Shown here: one piece after another, positions 39,886 through 49,181 of the stretch
Layout: every line of letters starts with the position of its first letter
How positions within the stretch are numbered: position 1 is the stretch's first letter
Source: Natronobacillus azotifigens
GTDB lineage: Bacteria > Bacillota > Bacilli > Bacillales > Amphibacillaceae
Length of the DNA stretch: 64,000 nt
Reading direction: 5' to 3'
NCBI RefSeq assembly: GCF_026805325.1
Contig: NZ_JAPRAT010000003.1
Coordinates: forward strand, 1-64,000
Notes under the pieces: generated by a model
Database searches by the model: none
What the model saw: the letters and a program-made list of their open reading frames with translations, nothing else
Told to the model about the DNA's origin: nothing
Made by a program: the position numbers and the translations under genes

Positions 39886-41400
39886 TTACTCTAAAAAATC
39901 CAAGTTACTATTTGCATTTAAATAAGGCAACCATATTTGTTCAACAACATCTCTTTTAATTACATTGTTGTGGTCAAATATTTTATTATTGTGCTGTGTT
40001 AGGATGTCACAGTTTTGCGCGAACCCTTTCACACCCGATTGACCAAACTTTTTGCTTAGCCGTATAATACCGTCTGGCATTCTTTTCACCCAACTATCAT
40101 TTTTGGCAATTTCATTTCGAACACGGATAATTTTTGACTGTTCATATTTTGTTTTCCAATCATAATTCGTATGAACGATTGACCCTGTTAAAATAACAGA
40201 CTGGAACTGAACAGGAATATCTTCATCAAAGCCTGCTAAATAACTCGCAATAATATAGGTTCCAAAAGAATGCGCAATAACGGATATGGGTACTCCTTTG
40301 TATCTCATCTGGATATCGAATATCCAACTTCTAAATTCATCTACAGCCCTCTTCCGTTTTTGTTCCCTAAATAACAAATCGACACAACTTTTATAGACAT
40401 AAGGCGCAAATATCCAACCTTGGCTACTTACGATTGGAGCTAATTCTGTATTCCACTTTGCTCGAGATAATAACCCATGAAGTGTAACTAATACTCCTCT
40501 TGGCTGATACAAGTCAATCAATGAAGTGCTATTATCAGAAATATTGTGATCGATCCTTTGTAACTGATCCATGCTGATGTTAGTTATATCTATCTTAATT
40601 ACGCCAGCACCTTGGTTGTTACTCGCCATGGATAAAAGTTGTTGATGAGTAGATAATGTGTTTTGATCTTCGATGGTGGCAAAATATACATCGATAGTTG
40701 TTTCCTGAAGAAAAAATCGCCCATGATCGCGCGGGATATCTGATTGATGGCGAAATACAATAACACAAGTGACGTTGGAGGGGCTATCCTTCTCTACGGC
40801 AAACGATCCTCCAAATAGAAGATAAGCAGCTTCCCTCATTTTTGCAAATTCAAAGATAGAGAGTAGCGCTTTTTTATATTTTTCCAACTCTTTCCCATTA
40901 GAGAATTCATTAAAAAATTGTTCTATACTAACGGTTTGCATTGATTTCAAGATAGGATTTTTTAAAGTAACTGATTTTAGGTCGACCGATGAAACAGTCA
41001 CTTCCTTCTCTGTCTGATTTTTTTTCGATTCAAGTTTGTTTTTTAAATGTGCCAGTACATTTGAAAGTCCATCATCATACTCTTCCTGAAGATCAATAAT
41101 GGGATATTCTTTTAAAATGTTTGGTATATTACAGTTATCAATCAAAAGAATTACAATATCTTTCTTCGCTTTTGTAATGGCAGTATAATATTCTGTAGTT
41201 CGATTGCTCTGATCAGATAATAAAATCAAGATATAATGACAACACTTTATTGATTCCTTTTTTTTCTCAAAAATATTGTCGCCTAATTTAATATCAAACT
41301 CATCATTCCAAACGCGCACACCTTTACGCTCTAAGTCATACGTTATCTTTTCTGCGGTCTGTTTATCTTTTTGAGTATAGTCCATTAATATAGTCTTCAT
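39886..41400 (-). CDS. TIR / nucleotidyltransferase-like / serine hydrolase fusion protein
   Basis: 504 residues in three parts. Residues 1-125 are a TIR domain (DLERKGVRVWNDEFDIKLGD; YILILLSDQSNRTTEYYTAI; VILLIDNCNIP). The usual NADase Glu, in SxWxxxEL, is Ala here (EYYTAI), so catalysis is doubtful. Residues about 140-285 resemble a nucleotidyltransferase-like region with LFGGSFAVEKDSPSN. Residues about 305-504 are an alpha/beta hydrolase: VTLHGLL oxyanion motif, Ser378 in AHSFGT, Asp435 (AKNDSWV) and His477 (IFDHNN) as a likely triad. No signal peptide. Single-gene unit with GAAGGTGAAAG before ATG 41400. TIR-hydrolase fusions suggest immunity or signalling; function unproven. Confidence 0.75.
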   Translation of the reverse strand: MKTILMDYTQKDKQTAEKITYDLERKGVRVWNDEFDIKLGDNIFEKKKESIKCCHYILILLSDQSNRTTEYYTAITKAKKDIVILLIDNCNIPNILKEYPIIDLQEEYDDGLSNVLAHLKNKLESKKNQTEKEVTVSSVDLKSVTLKNPILKSMQTVSIEQFFNEFSNGKELEKYKKALLSIFEFAKMREAAYLLFGGSFAVEKDSPSNVTCVIVFRHQSDIPRDHGRFFLQETTIDVYFATIEDQNTLSTHQQLLSMASNNQGAGVIKIDITNISMDQLQRIDHNISDNSTSLIDLYQPRGVLVTLHGLLSRAKWNTELAPIVSSQGWIFAPYVYKSCVDLLFREQKRKRAVDEFRSWIFDIQMRYKGVPISVIAHSFGTYIIASYLAGFDEDIPVQFQSVILTGSIVHTNYDWKTKYEQSKIIRVRNEIAKNDSWVKRMPDGIIRLSKKFGQSGVKGFAQNCDILTQHNNKIFDHNNVIKRDVVEQIWLPYLNANSNLDFLE

Positions 41401-41528
41401 TCTTTCACCTTCTTTCTTTGCTTACAATACTATTGTATGTAGAAGAAGAAAGAGTTGTATGGACATAGACTCATGGTGTGATGGGTGAATGATCCTTATT
41501 CCCATATGTCATTGGATAATTTATCGTG

Positions 41529-41560
41529 AAAAAAAGCATCCTTCAAAAGAAAGATGCTTC
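41529..41560 (-). terminator. Terminator of the 53-residue gene
   Basis: AAGCATC and GATGCTT arms followed by a TTTTTTT run on the minus strand. Confidence 0.75.
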
Positions 41561-41573
41561 GATTTCTTAACTG

Positions 41574-41735
41574 TTATTGACGTTTTTTTGTTTTTTTATT
41601 GTGATGTCTCTCGTTTGGTGTTAATGGTTCATTGGCAAATTCATGATCAAACTCGGTAGGCAGTGTTCCTCTTATTGCTTGCTCATCACTAATTCCGCTA
41701 TGTTGGCGTTCTTTTTTCTTTTTCTTATCCATCAT
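41574..41735 (-). CDS. Small Lys-rich protein, possible spore-associated
   Basis: 53 residues beginning MMDKKKKKERQHSGISDEQA, containing TEFDHEFANEPLTPNERHH and ending KKTKKRQ. ATG 41735 has GGAGGTGAG; a terminator follows. Related in style to the 57-residue gene at 36536. Too short for the usual annotation; function not known. Confidence 0.62.
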   Translation of the reverse strand: MMDKKKKKERQHSGISDEQAIRGTLPTEFDHEFANEPLTPNERHHNKKTKKRQ

Positions 41736-41952
41736 AACTCACCTCCGTACTGCTATTTTGCGTAGAAAGTGCTTTAATTATTCATGGGAACTTTCAGAGA
41801 TAACGTATCGTCTAAGAAAAAATCGGTATTAATCTTATGCGAGTTCCTTCCTTATTAGTGTTACCACATGGTTACCAAAACCAATAATTGACCGTTTATA
41901 TTTCATCAAATAAAAAACCTAAACCCCTTGATACCAAAGAGTTTAGGCGGGA

Positions 41953-42025
41953 CGCGCTCGGAGGGATTCGAACCCCCGACGCACGGTACCGGAAACCGAT
42001 GCTCTATCCCCTGAGCTACGAGCGC
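41953..42025 (-). tRNA. tRNA-Arg (CCG)
   Basis: Acceptor GCGCTCG with CGAGCGC, D-arm GCTCAGGGGATAGAGC, anticodon loop TTCCGGT (anticodon CCG), T-arm GGGGGTTCGAATCCCTC. The CCA end is not encoded. The T-stem has one G-U pair. It reads codon CGG. Confidence 0.95.
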
Positions 42026-42090
42026 ACATATTTCCTTCCATAAAGAAAGGACAACCAATATTATAACGGATAACAGATTTAAATACAATC

Positions 42091-42270
42091 ATAAAGTGAA
42101 ACTTCAATCAGTGGGGGTTTTTAGGTATTCCCACACTGATTGTTAGCCCTAATGGAGAACCTAAAGGCCCTTGAGCCATACGGGGTGCTAGTGTCCGTTA
42201 CTCACACGTAAACAACTTGATTCTCGTTGGTTGGAAGTGGAAGTCTTACGGAAGGTTACAACGGGATAAA
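42091..42270 (+). repeat. Dispersed structured repeat, copy G (long form)
   Basis: 180 bp, ATAAA at both ends; left hairpin intact (AATCAGTGGGGG with CCCACACTGATT), right arm slightly diverged. It lies between the tRNA-Arg and clpP. Confidence 0.92.
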
Positions 42271-42481
42271 TCCGGACATTTTTTTCCTTCATTTTATGTT
42301 CATTTATCTGGTTTAAACAGTTTTGTATTTTTATGTTTATATGCAAGGAATTACTCATCTTCTATTAGCAAAGAACGTGGAATCTCTGCTATAATATTAA
42401 GGAGGTTTATTTTACCAAGCGTTTGGGAAAAATACATGTTAACTACACTTTTCGTAAAAAATGATTTTTCAAATGCAATCA

Positions 42482-42498
42482 TTTGACCTTTATTGACC
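42482..42498. promoter_or_regulatory. CtsR operator upstream of clpP
   Basis: On the minus strand GGTCAATAAAGGTCAAA, one mismatch from the CtsR heptad repeat GGTCAAANANRGTCAAA. It overlaps the clpP -35. Confidence 0.85.
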
Positions 42499-42511
42499 TA
42501 TTAGGTACTAT
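42483..42511 (+). promoter_or_regulatory. clpP promoter
   Basis: TTGACC (42483-42488) and TACTAT (42506-42511) with 17-bp spacing, covered by the CtsR box. Stress de-repression is implied. Confidence 0.75.
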
Positions 42512-42560
42512 AAAGAAAGAAAATCATTATCTTATTCGGATTCAAGGAGGAAGATCTTAA

Positions 42561-43142
42561 ATGAATTTAATACCAACAGTAATTGAACAAACAAACCGCG
42601 GGGAACGTGCCTACGACATTTACTCTCGTCTATTAAAAGATCGTATCATTATGTTAGGAAGTGCCATTGATGATAATGTGGCAAACAGTATTGTTGCACA
42701 ATTGCTTTTCTTGGAAGCAGAAAGTCCTGACAAAGACATCTCCATTTACATTAATTCACCTGGTGGGTCCATTACAGCAGGGATGGCGATCTATGATACG
42801 ATGCAATTCATCAAGCCTAACGTTTCAACAATTTGTGTAGGTATGGCGGCTTCCATGGGGGCATTCTTGCTTGCAGCAGGTGCACCTGGTAAACGTTATG
42901 CTCTTCCAAATAGTGAAGTGATGATTCACCAACCACTTGGTGGAACACAAGGGCAAGCATCAGACATTCAAATTCACGCAAAACGAATCATTGAAATGCG
43001 TGAGAAATTAAACCAAATTCTTTCAGAACGTACTGGCCAACCACTAGAAGTAATTGAGAAAGACACCGATCGTGATAATTTCATGACCGCTGATGCAGCA
43101 CAAAAATACGGTTTAATTGATAAAGTAATGGAGAAAAAATAA
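42561..43142 (+). CDS. clpP: ATP-dependent Clp protease proteolytic subunit
   Basis: Serine protease core of the ClpCP/ClpXP machines; also degrades ssrA-tagged proteins. 193 residues. Catalytic Ser in [11 protein letters not shown], His in MIHQPLGG, and Asp in [10 protein letters not shown] form the triad. ATG 42561 has CAAGGAGGAAG. Monocistronic, with a bidirectional terminator, and controlled by the CtsR box upstream. Confidence 0.98.
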   Translation: MNLIPTVIEQTNRGERAYDIYSRLLKDRIIMLGSAIDDNVANSIVAQLLFLEAESPDKDISIYINSPGGSITAGMAIYDTMQFIKPNVSTICVGMAASMGAFLLAAGAPGKRYALPNSEVMIHQPLGGTQGQASDIQIHAKRIIEMREKLNQILSERTGQPLEVIEKDTDRDNFMTADAAQKYGLIDKVMEKK

Positions 43143-43167
43143 TCTAAAGTTTAAGCTTAAATCTTAG

Positions 43168-43207
43168 AAAAAAATTCCCGCTATCACTAGATAGCGGGAA
43201 TTTTTTT
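43168..43207. terminator. Bidirectional terminator, clpP/yheA
   Basis: ATTCCCGCTAT with ATAGCGGGAAT, flanked by A and T runs, between the convergent genes. Confidence 0.93.
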
Positions 43208-43208
43208 C

Positions 43209-43556
43209 TTATGCTTCAGCACCATAAAGTTCTTCTAAAGGTTTTGTAATCGTACGGCTAATATTGTTAATTAGCTCATTTACACGTTGTTCTTGATCCA
43301 TCAATTTAGAAATTTGCTCATGTTGTTGAACAGTCTCTACTACTTTTCGTGCCTTGTCTACTTCTTCTTCCGTAATCTCAATTCCTTGCATTTGTTTTTG
43401 CTGTAACTCAAGTTGCGTGTTTCGGAAATCATCGAACATTTTTTTCGCAATTTCATCACCCATTACCGCATCATAAGCTGCTTTTAAATCGTTAAATTCC
43501 TCACTATTACGTATCGATTGCTCTAGTGCATTTGCATTTTCTTGGATTGTTGACAT
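43209..43556 (-). CDS. YheA-type protein (UPF0342, YlbF/YmcA superfamily)
   Basis: 115 residues, all-helical: SIRNSEEFNDLKAAYDAV, FDDFRNTQLELQQKQMQG, ELINNISRTITKPLEELYG. Soluble. The YlbF/YmcA relatives help RNase Y; this branch is uncharacterised. ATG 43556 has GGAGGACTTTC; the frame opens 21 codons earlier. Convergent to clpP. Confidence 0.88.
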   Translation of the reverse strand: MSTIQENANALEQSIRNSEEFNDLKAAYDAVMGDEIAKKMFDDFRNTQLELQQKQMQGIEITEEEVDKARKVVETVQQHEQISKLMDQEQRVNELINNISRTITKPLEELYGAEA

Positions 43557-43779
43557 TGAAAGTCCTCCTAAATTATAATTGCCTCTCACTACTGAATAAA
43601 ATAGTGATCTGCCTGTCAAATCACCGTTCTTTAATAACTGTCGATTTGCTTCTGTTCAACTATAACAAAGTTTTTCACAATATCCAAACAATACCCGTAA
43701 AAAGGAGAGCTTCTCCCACTCGAATTGTTTGTTATATTTGTTATAATAAAAGAAACCTATTAAGAGAGAGGCAAGCTAT

Positions 43780-44673
43780 ATGATAAATCAACTAAAAAAG
43801 ATATTTCCATCCTTGATTCATAGTAAGGATAATATACAAAGAGCATCGGCCGATTATCAATGGTTTATCACCCAAACAAATGAAGTCATTGGAATTAAAA
43901 AGATAGAACTTCAACACAAGGAGAAAACACTGCTCGAATTGTTTCTTACCCCATATCATGGCACACATCCCCCGGTAACAACTCGAGAAAAAAATTGGTC
44001 TCAGGTTATATTCGATCAACAAACCGATGCCTTATCCAAAAGACCTAACCATTACCGCTTTATCTACTTTTGTTTATCTGAAGCTTTATCAGACCCTGCT
44101 GATTTTCGAGAAGCGATTGCTGGGGTTTATCCAAATCAAACGGCAATAATATGGAACAATCAACAAGAAGGTATCATTATTGAAGAAGAGAAAACAATGG
44201 ATGAAGATTTTTCTTATGAAGAGATGATTGAAGTATTCACAAGTGACTTCTTTATTGATCTAAAATTATTTGTTGGGCCTTTTCTTACAGCAATTGAGCA
44301 AGCTCCAGAATACTACGAATGGATTGTACATGCATTTAATGCGTTAACAAAATTTAATAATAAAGCGGTAATGAGCTATGTAAGTTCTGTACCCTATTTA
44401 TTATCATCGTCATTAGAAAAAAAAGAGCATCAATTCTTAATTCAAGCAATTCTTAAAGAGACTAGTGAAGACGAAGAACTACTTCGGACAATCCAAATCT
44501 TCTTAGAATGCAACTCGAATACAAGTCTAACCGCCAAACAAATGTATATGCATCGAAATAGCTTGCAATATCGAATTGATAAATTTATCGAGAAAACTGA
44601 AATAGATGTGAAGCAATTTGAAGGCGCACTATCTGTTTACTTAACCTTGTTATTTAAAAATCGTTATGAGTAG
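43780..44673 (+). CDS. PucR-type transcriptional regulator
   Basis: 297 residues. The C-terminal 60 residues match the PucR HTH: LLRTIQIFLECNSNTSLTAKQ, then YMHRNSLQYRIDKFIEKT. The N-terminal 220 residues have no recognisable sensor domain. ATG 43780 has AAGAGAGAGGC. It lies upstream of msmX on the same strand, separated by two hairpins, so cotranscription is unlikely. In family members regulators of this kind control sugar or nitrogen use; target unknown. Confidence 0.85.
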   Translation: MINQLKKIFPSLIHSKDNIQRASADYQWFITQTNEVIGIKKIELQHKEKTLLELFLTPYHGTHPPVTTREKNWSQVIFDQQTDALSKRPNHYRFIYFCLSEALSDPADFREAIAGVYPNQTAIIWNNQQEGIIIEEEKTMDEDFSYEEMIEVFTSDFFIDLKLFVGPFLTAIEQAPEYYEWIVHAFNALTKFNNKAVMSYVSSVPYLLSSSLEKKEHQFLIQAILKETSEDEELLRTIQIFLECNSNTSLTAKQMYMHRNSLQYRIDKFIEKTEIDVKQFEGALSVYLTLLFKNRYE

Positions 44674-44698
44674 CCATTACATTTTGGCTGCTTTTTCT
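44669..44698 (+). terminator. Terminator of the PucR-type gene
   Basis: AGTAGCC and GGCTGCT (one G-U) with a CTTTTTC run; the stop codon TAG lies in the left arm. Confidence 0.75.
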
Positions 44699-44699
44699 T

Positions 44700-44943
44700 T
44701 TTCAGAAAAAGTTGCATAGAATATTTGGACCAGGAAAAAATAAAGCACTAGCTTCGAAGGCAATTGGTTGTATTGATGAATTTTGTGAGCTAACTCTTAC
44801 TTGGATTCTTGTTATGATCTTAAATAAAGCAGAAGTGAAGCTCACTTTCTAGCAATTATGTAAGCGTGCACAAAGCAAGACAAACTTTTTGTGCACGTTT
44901 GCCATTTACCAGGCAAGCAAAGTTCTGTAAACTGTACCTATGA
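44700..44943. other. Intergenic region before msmX
   Basis: About 240 bp. It contains a hairpin GTGCACAAA ... TTTGTGCAC (about 44872-44900) and a startless frame that may be a gene remnant (GPGKNKALASKAIG). No promoter pair is clear. Confidence 0.45.
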
Positions 44944-44958
44944 AGTTAACGCTTACAA
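44944..44958. promoter_or_regulatory. cre (CcpA site) upstream of msmX
   Basis: On the minus strand TTGTAAGCGTTAACT matches the cre consensus WTGNAANCGNWNNCW at all 15 positions. It lies 22 bp before the msmX start. Confidence 0.85.
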
Positions 44959-44980
44959 ATTTTTAAGGAGGATTACGCAA

Positions 44981-46084
44981 ATGGCTGAATTGAAATTAAC
45001 TAATATTGACAAAGTATATGAAAAAGATGGTGTGAAAGCGGTTGATGATTTTAACCTTAGTATTAAAGATAAGGAATTCATCGTATTCGTTGGTCCATCT
45101 GGTTGTGGTAAATCAACTACACTACGTATGATTGCTGGTCTAGAAGAAATTACTTCTGGTGAATTCTATATTGATGATAAATTAATGAATGAGGTTGCTC
45201 CTAAAGACCGTGATATCGCGATGGTATTCCAGAACTATGCACTTTATCCTCACATGAACGTGTATGATAATATGGCATTTGGTTTGAAACTTCGTAAATT
45301 TAGAAAAGACGAAATTGAGCGCCGAGTGAAAAACGCTGCACAAATTCTTGGATTAGAGGCTTACTTAGATCGTAAACCAAAAGCATTATCAGGTGGTCAG
45401 CGTCAGCGTGTTGCTTTAGGACGTGCGATCGTACGTGATGCGAAAGTATTCTTAATGGATGAGCCTTTATCTAACTTGGATGCGAAATTACGTGTACAAA
45501 TGCGTGCGGAAATCCAAAAGTTACACCAACGCTTACAAACTACTACTATTTACGTTACACACGATCAAACAGAAGCAATGACAATGGCTACACGCCTTGT
45601 TGTACTTAAAGATGGTATTATCCAACAAGTAGGTGCACCGAAAGAAGTTTATGACAAACCGACAAACATCTTTGTTGGTGGTTTCATTGGATCACCTGCA
45701 ATGAACTTCTTCACTGGTACATTGGAAGAAGGAAAATTCAGAGTTTCTCCAAAACAGACTATTGATGTTCCTGAAGGAAAAATGAAAGTACTTCGTGAAC
45801 AAGGTTATGTTGGAAAAGAAGTTGTTTTAGGTGTTCGTCCTGAAGATATGCATGACGAGCCAGTATTCGTTGATGCTAATCCTGGTTCAACAATTACTGC
45901 AGAAATTGAAGTTGCGGAATTAATGGGTTCTGAGTCTTACCTATATTCTAAATTAGCAGATCAAGATTTCATTGCACGTGTTGACTCTCGTACAGACATT
46001 CATGGTGGAGAAAAGATTCAATTGGCATATGATATGAACAAATGCCACTTCTTTGACGCTGAAACAGAAGAACGTATTAAATAA
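44981..46084 (+). CDS. msmX: Multi-sugar ABC transporter ATPase (MsmX/UgpC type)
   Basis: Shared ATPase for several carbohydrate ABC importers. 367 residues: Walker A GPSGCGKST, Q-loop VFQNYALYPHM, signature LSGGQRQRVALGRA, Walker B VFLMDEPLSNLD, H-loop YVTHDQTEAM, and a C-terminal OB-fold regulatory domain. ATG 44981 has TTAAGGAGG; the frame opens 30 codons earlier. No permease is adjacent, as expected of a shared ATPase. A perfect cre lies directly upstream. Confidence 0.93.
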   Translation: MAELKLTNIDKVYEKDGVKAVDDFNLSIKDKEFIVFVGPSGCGKSTTLRMIAGLEEITSGEFYIDDKLMNEVAPKDRDIAMVFQNYALYPHMNVYDNMAFGLKLRKFRKDEIERRVKNAAQILGLEAYLDRKPKALSGGQRQRVALGRAIVRDAKVFLMDEPLSNLDAKLRVQMRAEIQKLHQRLQTTTIYVTHDQTEAMTMATRLVVLKDGIIQQVGAPKEVYDKPTNIFVGGFIGSPAMNFFTGTLEEGKFRVSPKQTIDVPEGKMKVLREQGYVGKEVVLGVRPEDMHDEPVFVDANPGSTITAEIEVAELMGSESYLYSKLADQDFIARVDSRTDIHGGEKIQLAYDMNKCHFFDAETEERIK

Positions 46085-46096
46085 TTTAATGAATTC

Positions 46097-46130
46097 AAAA
46101 AGCGTGGAATCTAAGATTCCACGCTTTTTT
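46097..46130. terminator. Bidirectional terminator, msmX/SASP
   Basis: AAAAAGCGTGGAATC with GATTCCACGCTTTTTT, a perfect stem and T-runs, between the convergent genes. Confidence 0.93.
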
Positions 46131-46147
46131 TATTAAATAGTCAATAA

Positions 46148-46348
46148 TTATTGACCAGATCCAAATTGTTGTTCTGCTTGTTGTACTAGACGTTTTGTTA
46201 TCTCTCCACCTACTGAACCATTAGCGCGTGCAGTTTCATCCGCACCTGGATTCACACCAAATTCTTGGGCAATCTCATATTTCATTTGATTTAAAGCTTG
46301 TTCTACACCAGGAACTACTAAACGATTTGATTGATTACGTTCACTCAT
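46148..46348 (-). CDS. Alpha/beta-type small acid-soluble spore protein
   Basis: DNA-protecting spore protein of 66 residues. Both family signatures are visible: the GPR protease site EIAQEFGV and the C-terminal [19 protein letters not shown]. Strong ribosome site AAGGAGGTG. Monocistronic, likely sigma-G dependent, though I could not define the promoter. Confirms an endospore former. Confidence 0.97.
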   Translation of the reverse strand: MSERNQSNRLVVPGVEQALNQMKYEIAQEFGVNPGADETARANGSVGGEITKRLVQQAEQQFGSGQ

Positions 46349-46442
46349 ATCCTGTTCACCTCCTTACTTGATAGTGTGAACAGGAATAGTTTTTTTATCA
46401 GAACGAATACTTGGGAAGACAGGATAATTTTTCTCTATCCAC

Positions 46443-47825
46443 TTACTTACCAATCATTTTAGTCGGATCAACCAATTGATCAAACTCTTCAGCAGTTAAC
46501 AACGCTAAGCCTACTGCAGCTTCTTTTAATGATGTTTTTTCCACAAAAGCTTTTTTTGCTATTTTTGCAGCATTCTCATAACCAATATGCGGATTAAGTG
46601 CAGTTACCAACATTAAAGAGTTATTTACGTAATCTGCAATTTTTTCTTCGTTTGGTTGAAGACCTTCAAGACAGCGGAGCGTAAATGATTCTAAACTATC
46701 TGCTAGCAACGTAACTGATTGAATAAAGTTATAGGCAATTACAGGCTTAAATACATTTAGCTCGAAGTTTCCTTGGCTAGCGGCAAAACCAATCGTAGCA
46801 TCATTGCCCATTACTTGTGTCGCAACCATTGTTACCGCTTCAGCTTGTGTAGGATTTATCTTTCCAGGCATAATAGAGCTTCCTGGTTCATTCGCAGGAA
46901 TAGTTAATTCTGCAAATCCAGCTCGTGGTCCACTTGCAAGCCAACGAACATCATTGGCAATCTTCATTACATCAGCTGCGAGTGCTTTTAGAGTTCCATG
47001 AACATGAACCATTTGATCATGGCTTGTTAATGCATGAAATTTATTTGACGCGGATATAAATTTTTTTCCTGTTAAACGAGAAATTTCTGTCGCAACTTTA
47101 TCACCGAAACTTGAATCTGCGTTTATCCCTGTACCTACTGCTGTACCTCCAATAGCCAATTCACTTAAATAGACAAGATCATTAGCAAGCATCGACCTAA
47201 TCTTTTCTATCATATGATGCCAACCGCTTATTTCTTGTCCTAAAGTCAATGGAGTAGCATCCTGCAAGTGTGTTCGACCGATTTTAATCAAGTTTTGAAA
47301 TTCCACTACTTTATTAGCTAAAACACTTTCAGTCTGCTGTAATACTGGCAATAAACGATCTTCTATAATTGTAACTGCAGCAACATGCATGGCAGTTGGA
47401 TATGTATCATTCGAACTTTGCGATTTATTAATATCATCATTTGGATGCAACATAAGCGAACATTTTTTTGTCGCTAGATACTGATTACCAAGATAAGCTA
47501 ACACTTCGTTGACATTCATATTAGTTTGCGTACCGCTACCTGTTTGCCAAACAACCAATGGAAAATGCTCGCTTAAATCATTGTTTAATAATTGGTCAGC
47601 AGCAGCAACAATAGCTTCTACTTTTTCTTTTTCTAGCCCCCCTAGATTACCATTCGCTATTGCTGCACTACGCTTTAATTGCACAAAAGCACGGATAATT
47701 TCAAGCGGCATGATTTCTTGTCCAATCGGAAAATTTTCAATACTTCTCTGTGTTTGCGCACCCCAGAATTTACGAGCATCAACTTTCACTTCACCCAGTG
47801 TATCCTTTTCAAATCGAAAATCCAT
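46443..47825 (-). CDS. fumC: Fumarate hydratase class II
   Basis: Converts fumarate and malate in the TCA cycle. 460 residues; family signature [13 protein letters not shown], then [24 protein letters not shown]. Oxygen-stable, without an iron-sulfur site. ATG 47825 has GGAGTGGGG; the frame opens three codons earlier. Aspartase is excluded by the sequence around the signature and length. Monocistronic. Confidence 0.96.
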   Translation of the reverse strand: MDFRFEKDTLGEVKVDARKFWGAQTQRSIENFPIGQEIMPLEIIRAFVQLKRSAAIANGNLGGLEKEKVEAIVAAADQLLNNDLSEHFPLVVWQTGSGTQTNMNVNEVLAYLGNQYLATKKCSLMLHPNDDINKSQSSNDTYPTAMHVAAVTIIEDRLLPVLQQTESVLANKVVEFQNLIKIGRTHLQDATPLTLGQEISGWHHMIEKIRSMLANDLVYLSELAIGGTAVGTGINADSSFGDKVATEISRLTGKKFISASNKFHALTSHDQMVHVHGTLKALAADVMKIANDVRWLASGPRAGFAELTIPANEPGSSIMPGKINPTQAEAVTMVATQVMGNDATIGFAASQGNFELNVFKPVIAYNFIQSVTLLADSLESFTLRCLEGLQPNEEKIADYVNNSLMLVTALNPHIGYENAAKIAKKAFVEKTSLKEAAVGLALLTAEEFDQLVDPTKMIGK

Positions 47826-47933
47826 TGTCCCCACTCCATTTCTTTTTTTACACTTTTCTAACTATTATACCATGCAAAATAATTTGCTTAACAAAACTAA
47901 TCTTTTTTAAGAAATAGATCAGTAATAAGTTAT

Positions 47934-47970
47934 AGAAAAAGCATTTGCCACTTTTTTCGACAAATGCTTT
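47934..47970 (-). terminator. Terminator of the VanY-type gene
   Basis: AAGCATTTGTCG and GGCAAATGCTT arms followed by TTTTTC on the minus strand. Confidence 0.8.
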
Positions 47971-47974
47971 TCTT

Positions 47975-48778
47975 TTAATAACCATAACCAAAATATTCTT
48001 CTAAAGTTAGGTCCTTCTCGTATATTTCTGTTGCTAATTCCTCACCTACATAACGAAAATGCCATGGCTCATAGGCATACCCAGTAATATCAGTTTTCCC
48101 ATCTGGATAACGTAAGATAAACCCGTGTAAATGGGCATGCTCTGCTACCCAAGAGCCTTCACTTGTTTGTTCAAAAGCCTGATCTAGTGCCAACGCAACA
48201 GAAGCCGCACTAATATCCATGGCTAAACCCGTTTGATGCTCACTTGTACCCGGTCGTGCAGAAAATTGATCTGCATGCTCCTGTCCTCTCGCAGCTACAT
48301 TATTTTCGTAAATTACTTTTTGACGATCATAAGAACGATACCCTGAAACGGCTACTAATTCTAAACCTTCTGATTCTGCGTGCGCAAATAATGATTCTAA
48401 CGCTTCTGCTGCTTCTGCTCGCATTAACCTTCGAGGATCCCCCTGCCCAACAGCATGCGAAACATTTGGATCCACTAAATCTGTTGGCTCGTAGCCTTCA
48501 GGTAATCTTCTCTGTTTGTTCACCATCACTTCGATGCTATCCGGATTGCTTACCACAACCGTATCTGTTTCTTCATCTATTTCAGCAATATGCTCATCTA
48601 TCTCCACCTCAAGTGAAAATAACACTTTTTCACTAGTTCGTTCCTCTATACTTTTCGGTACATCAATTGCTTCTCTTTGTACGGCATTCTCTGTTGTGAA
48701 AAAAGAATCGAATGGTTGGCAGCCCATCAATAATAAACTAGATAAAAAAAGCACGAGAATAAATCCGTGTATTCTCAT
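47975..48778 (-). CDS. VanY-type D-alanyl-D-alanine carboxypeptidase lipoprotein
   Basis: 267 residues; the lipobox LLLMGC marks a lipoprotein anchored outside the membrane. The Zn peptidase domain (about 105-260) shows SGYRSYDRQKVIYE, the His and Asp in SEHQTGLAMDIS, and EPWHFRYVG with the second His. It trims peptidoglycan stem peptides. Start chosen at ATG 48778; an ATG five codons upstream is possible but its ribosome site is too close. Vancomycin resistance is not implied: no vanHAX is near. Confidence 0.9.
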   Translation of the reverse strand: MRIHGFILVLFLSSLLLMGCQPFDSFFTTENAVQREAIDVPKSIEERTSEKVLFSLEVEIDEHIAEIDEETDTVVVSNPDSIEVMVNKQRRLPEGYEPTDLVDPNVSHAVGQGDPRRLMRAEAAEALESLFAHAESEGLELVAVSGYRSYDRQKVIYENNVAARGQEHADQFSARPGTSEHQTGLAMDISAASVALALDQAFEQTSEGSWVAEHAHLHGFILRYPDGKTDITGYAYEPWHFRYVGEELATEIYEKDLTLEEYFGYGY

Positions 48779-48860
48779 ATCCAAAAACCTCATCTCTTTA
48801 ATGAATGATCCAATATCATATTAACTATAACATACGAAACCGGACTATTTCATTAACAAA

Positions 48861-48928
48861 AAAAGCCTTATCACTCTACCAGGTAAAAGAAATAATCCAA
48901 TCTTTCACATCGTATCTTCGTGATAAGG
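48861..48928 (-). terminator. Terminator-like element with 45-nt loop after the IDEAL gene
   Basis: CCTTATCAC (minus strand) and GTGATAAGG arms are separated by about 45 nt, followed by CTTTTTTT. The loop is unusually large. Confidence 0.55.
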
Positions 48929-48935
48929 TAATTCA

Positions 48936-49181
48936 TTAATATTCGAATAAATAATGTTGATAATGATTACTTAATTGCATAAACAATTCTTTATCTTTAC
49001 TTTCGATTGCCTCGTTTATTTTCCGATCAAACTCCATTTTGTTTCGTTCGGAAACAAGTTGATCCATCAATAACTGTGCCATTAATTGGATCTCAAAAGA
49101 TACTTCTCTTTTTGCCTTAATCTTATGATGTGGGACGAGATTATAGCGCTTTAACCGATAATTCACTTTATGTTTCTTCAT
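48936..49181 (-). CDS. IDEAL-domain protein
   Basis: 81 residues with a basic N-terminus (MKKHKVNYRLKRYNLVPHHK) and the IDEAL-type helix pair (LMAQLLMDQLVSERNK; INEAIESKDKELFMQLSNHY). Soluble and found in many Bacillaceae; a role in transcription or signalling has been seen in relatives such as ComK-linked proteins but is not shown here. ATG 49181 has AGGGGGC. Confidence 0.8.
   Translation of the reverse strand: MKKHKVNYRLKRYNLVPHHKIKAKREVSFEIQLMAQLLMDQLVSERNKMEFDRKINEAIESKDKELFMQLSNHYQHYLFEY

Noticed and set aside
39886..41400. Thoeris defence system
   Set aside because: There is no ThsA-like NAD-binding partner or second TIR gene next to it; the protein is a fusion standing alone.
42217..42486. 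89-residue plus-strand frame before clpP
   Set aside because: It begins inside repeat copy G and reads across the CtsR and promoter region of clpP.
47975..48778. Vancomycin resistance gene (vanY)
   Set aside because: VanY-type D,D-carboxypeptidases are common housekeeping lipoproteins in Bacillaceae, and no vanHAX or vanRS genes are present.
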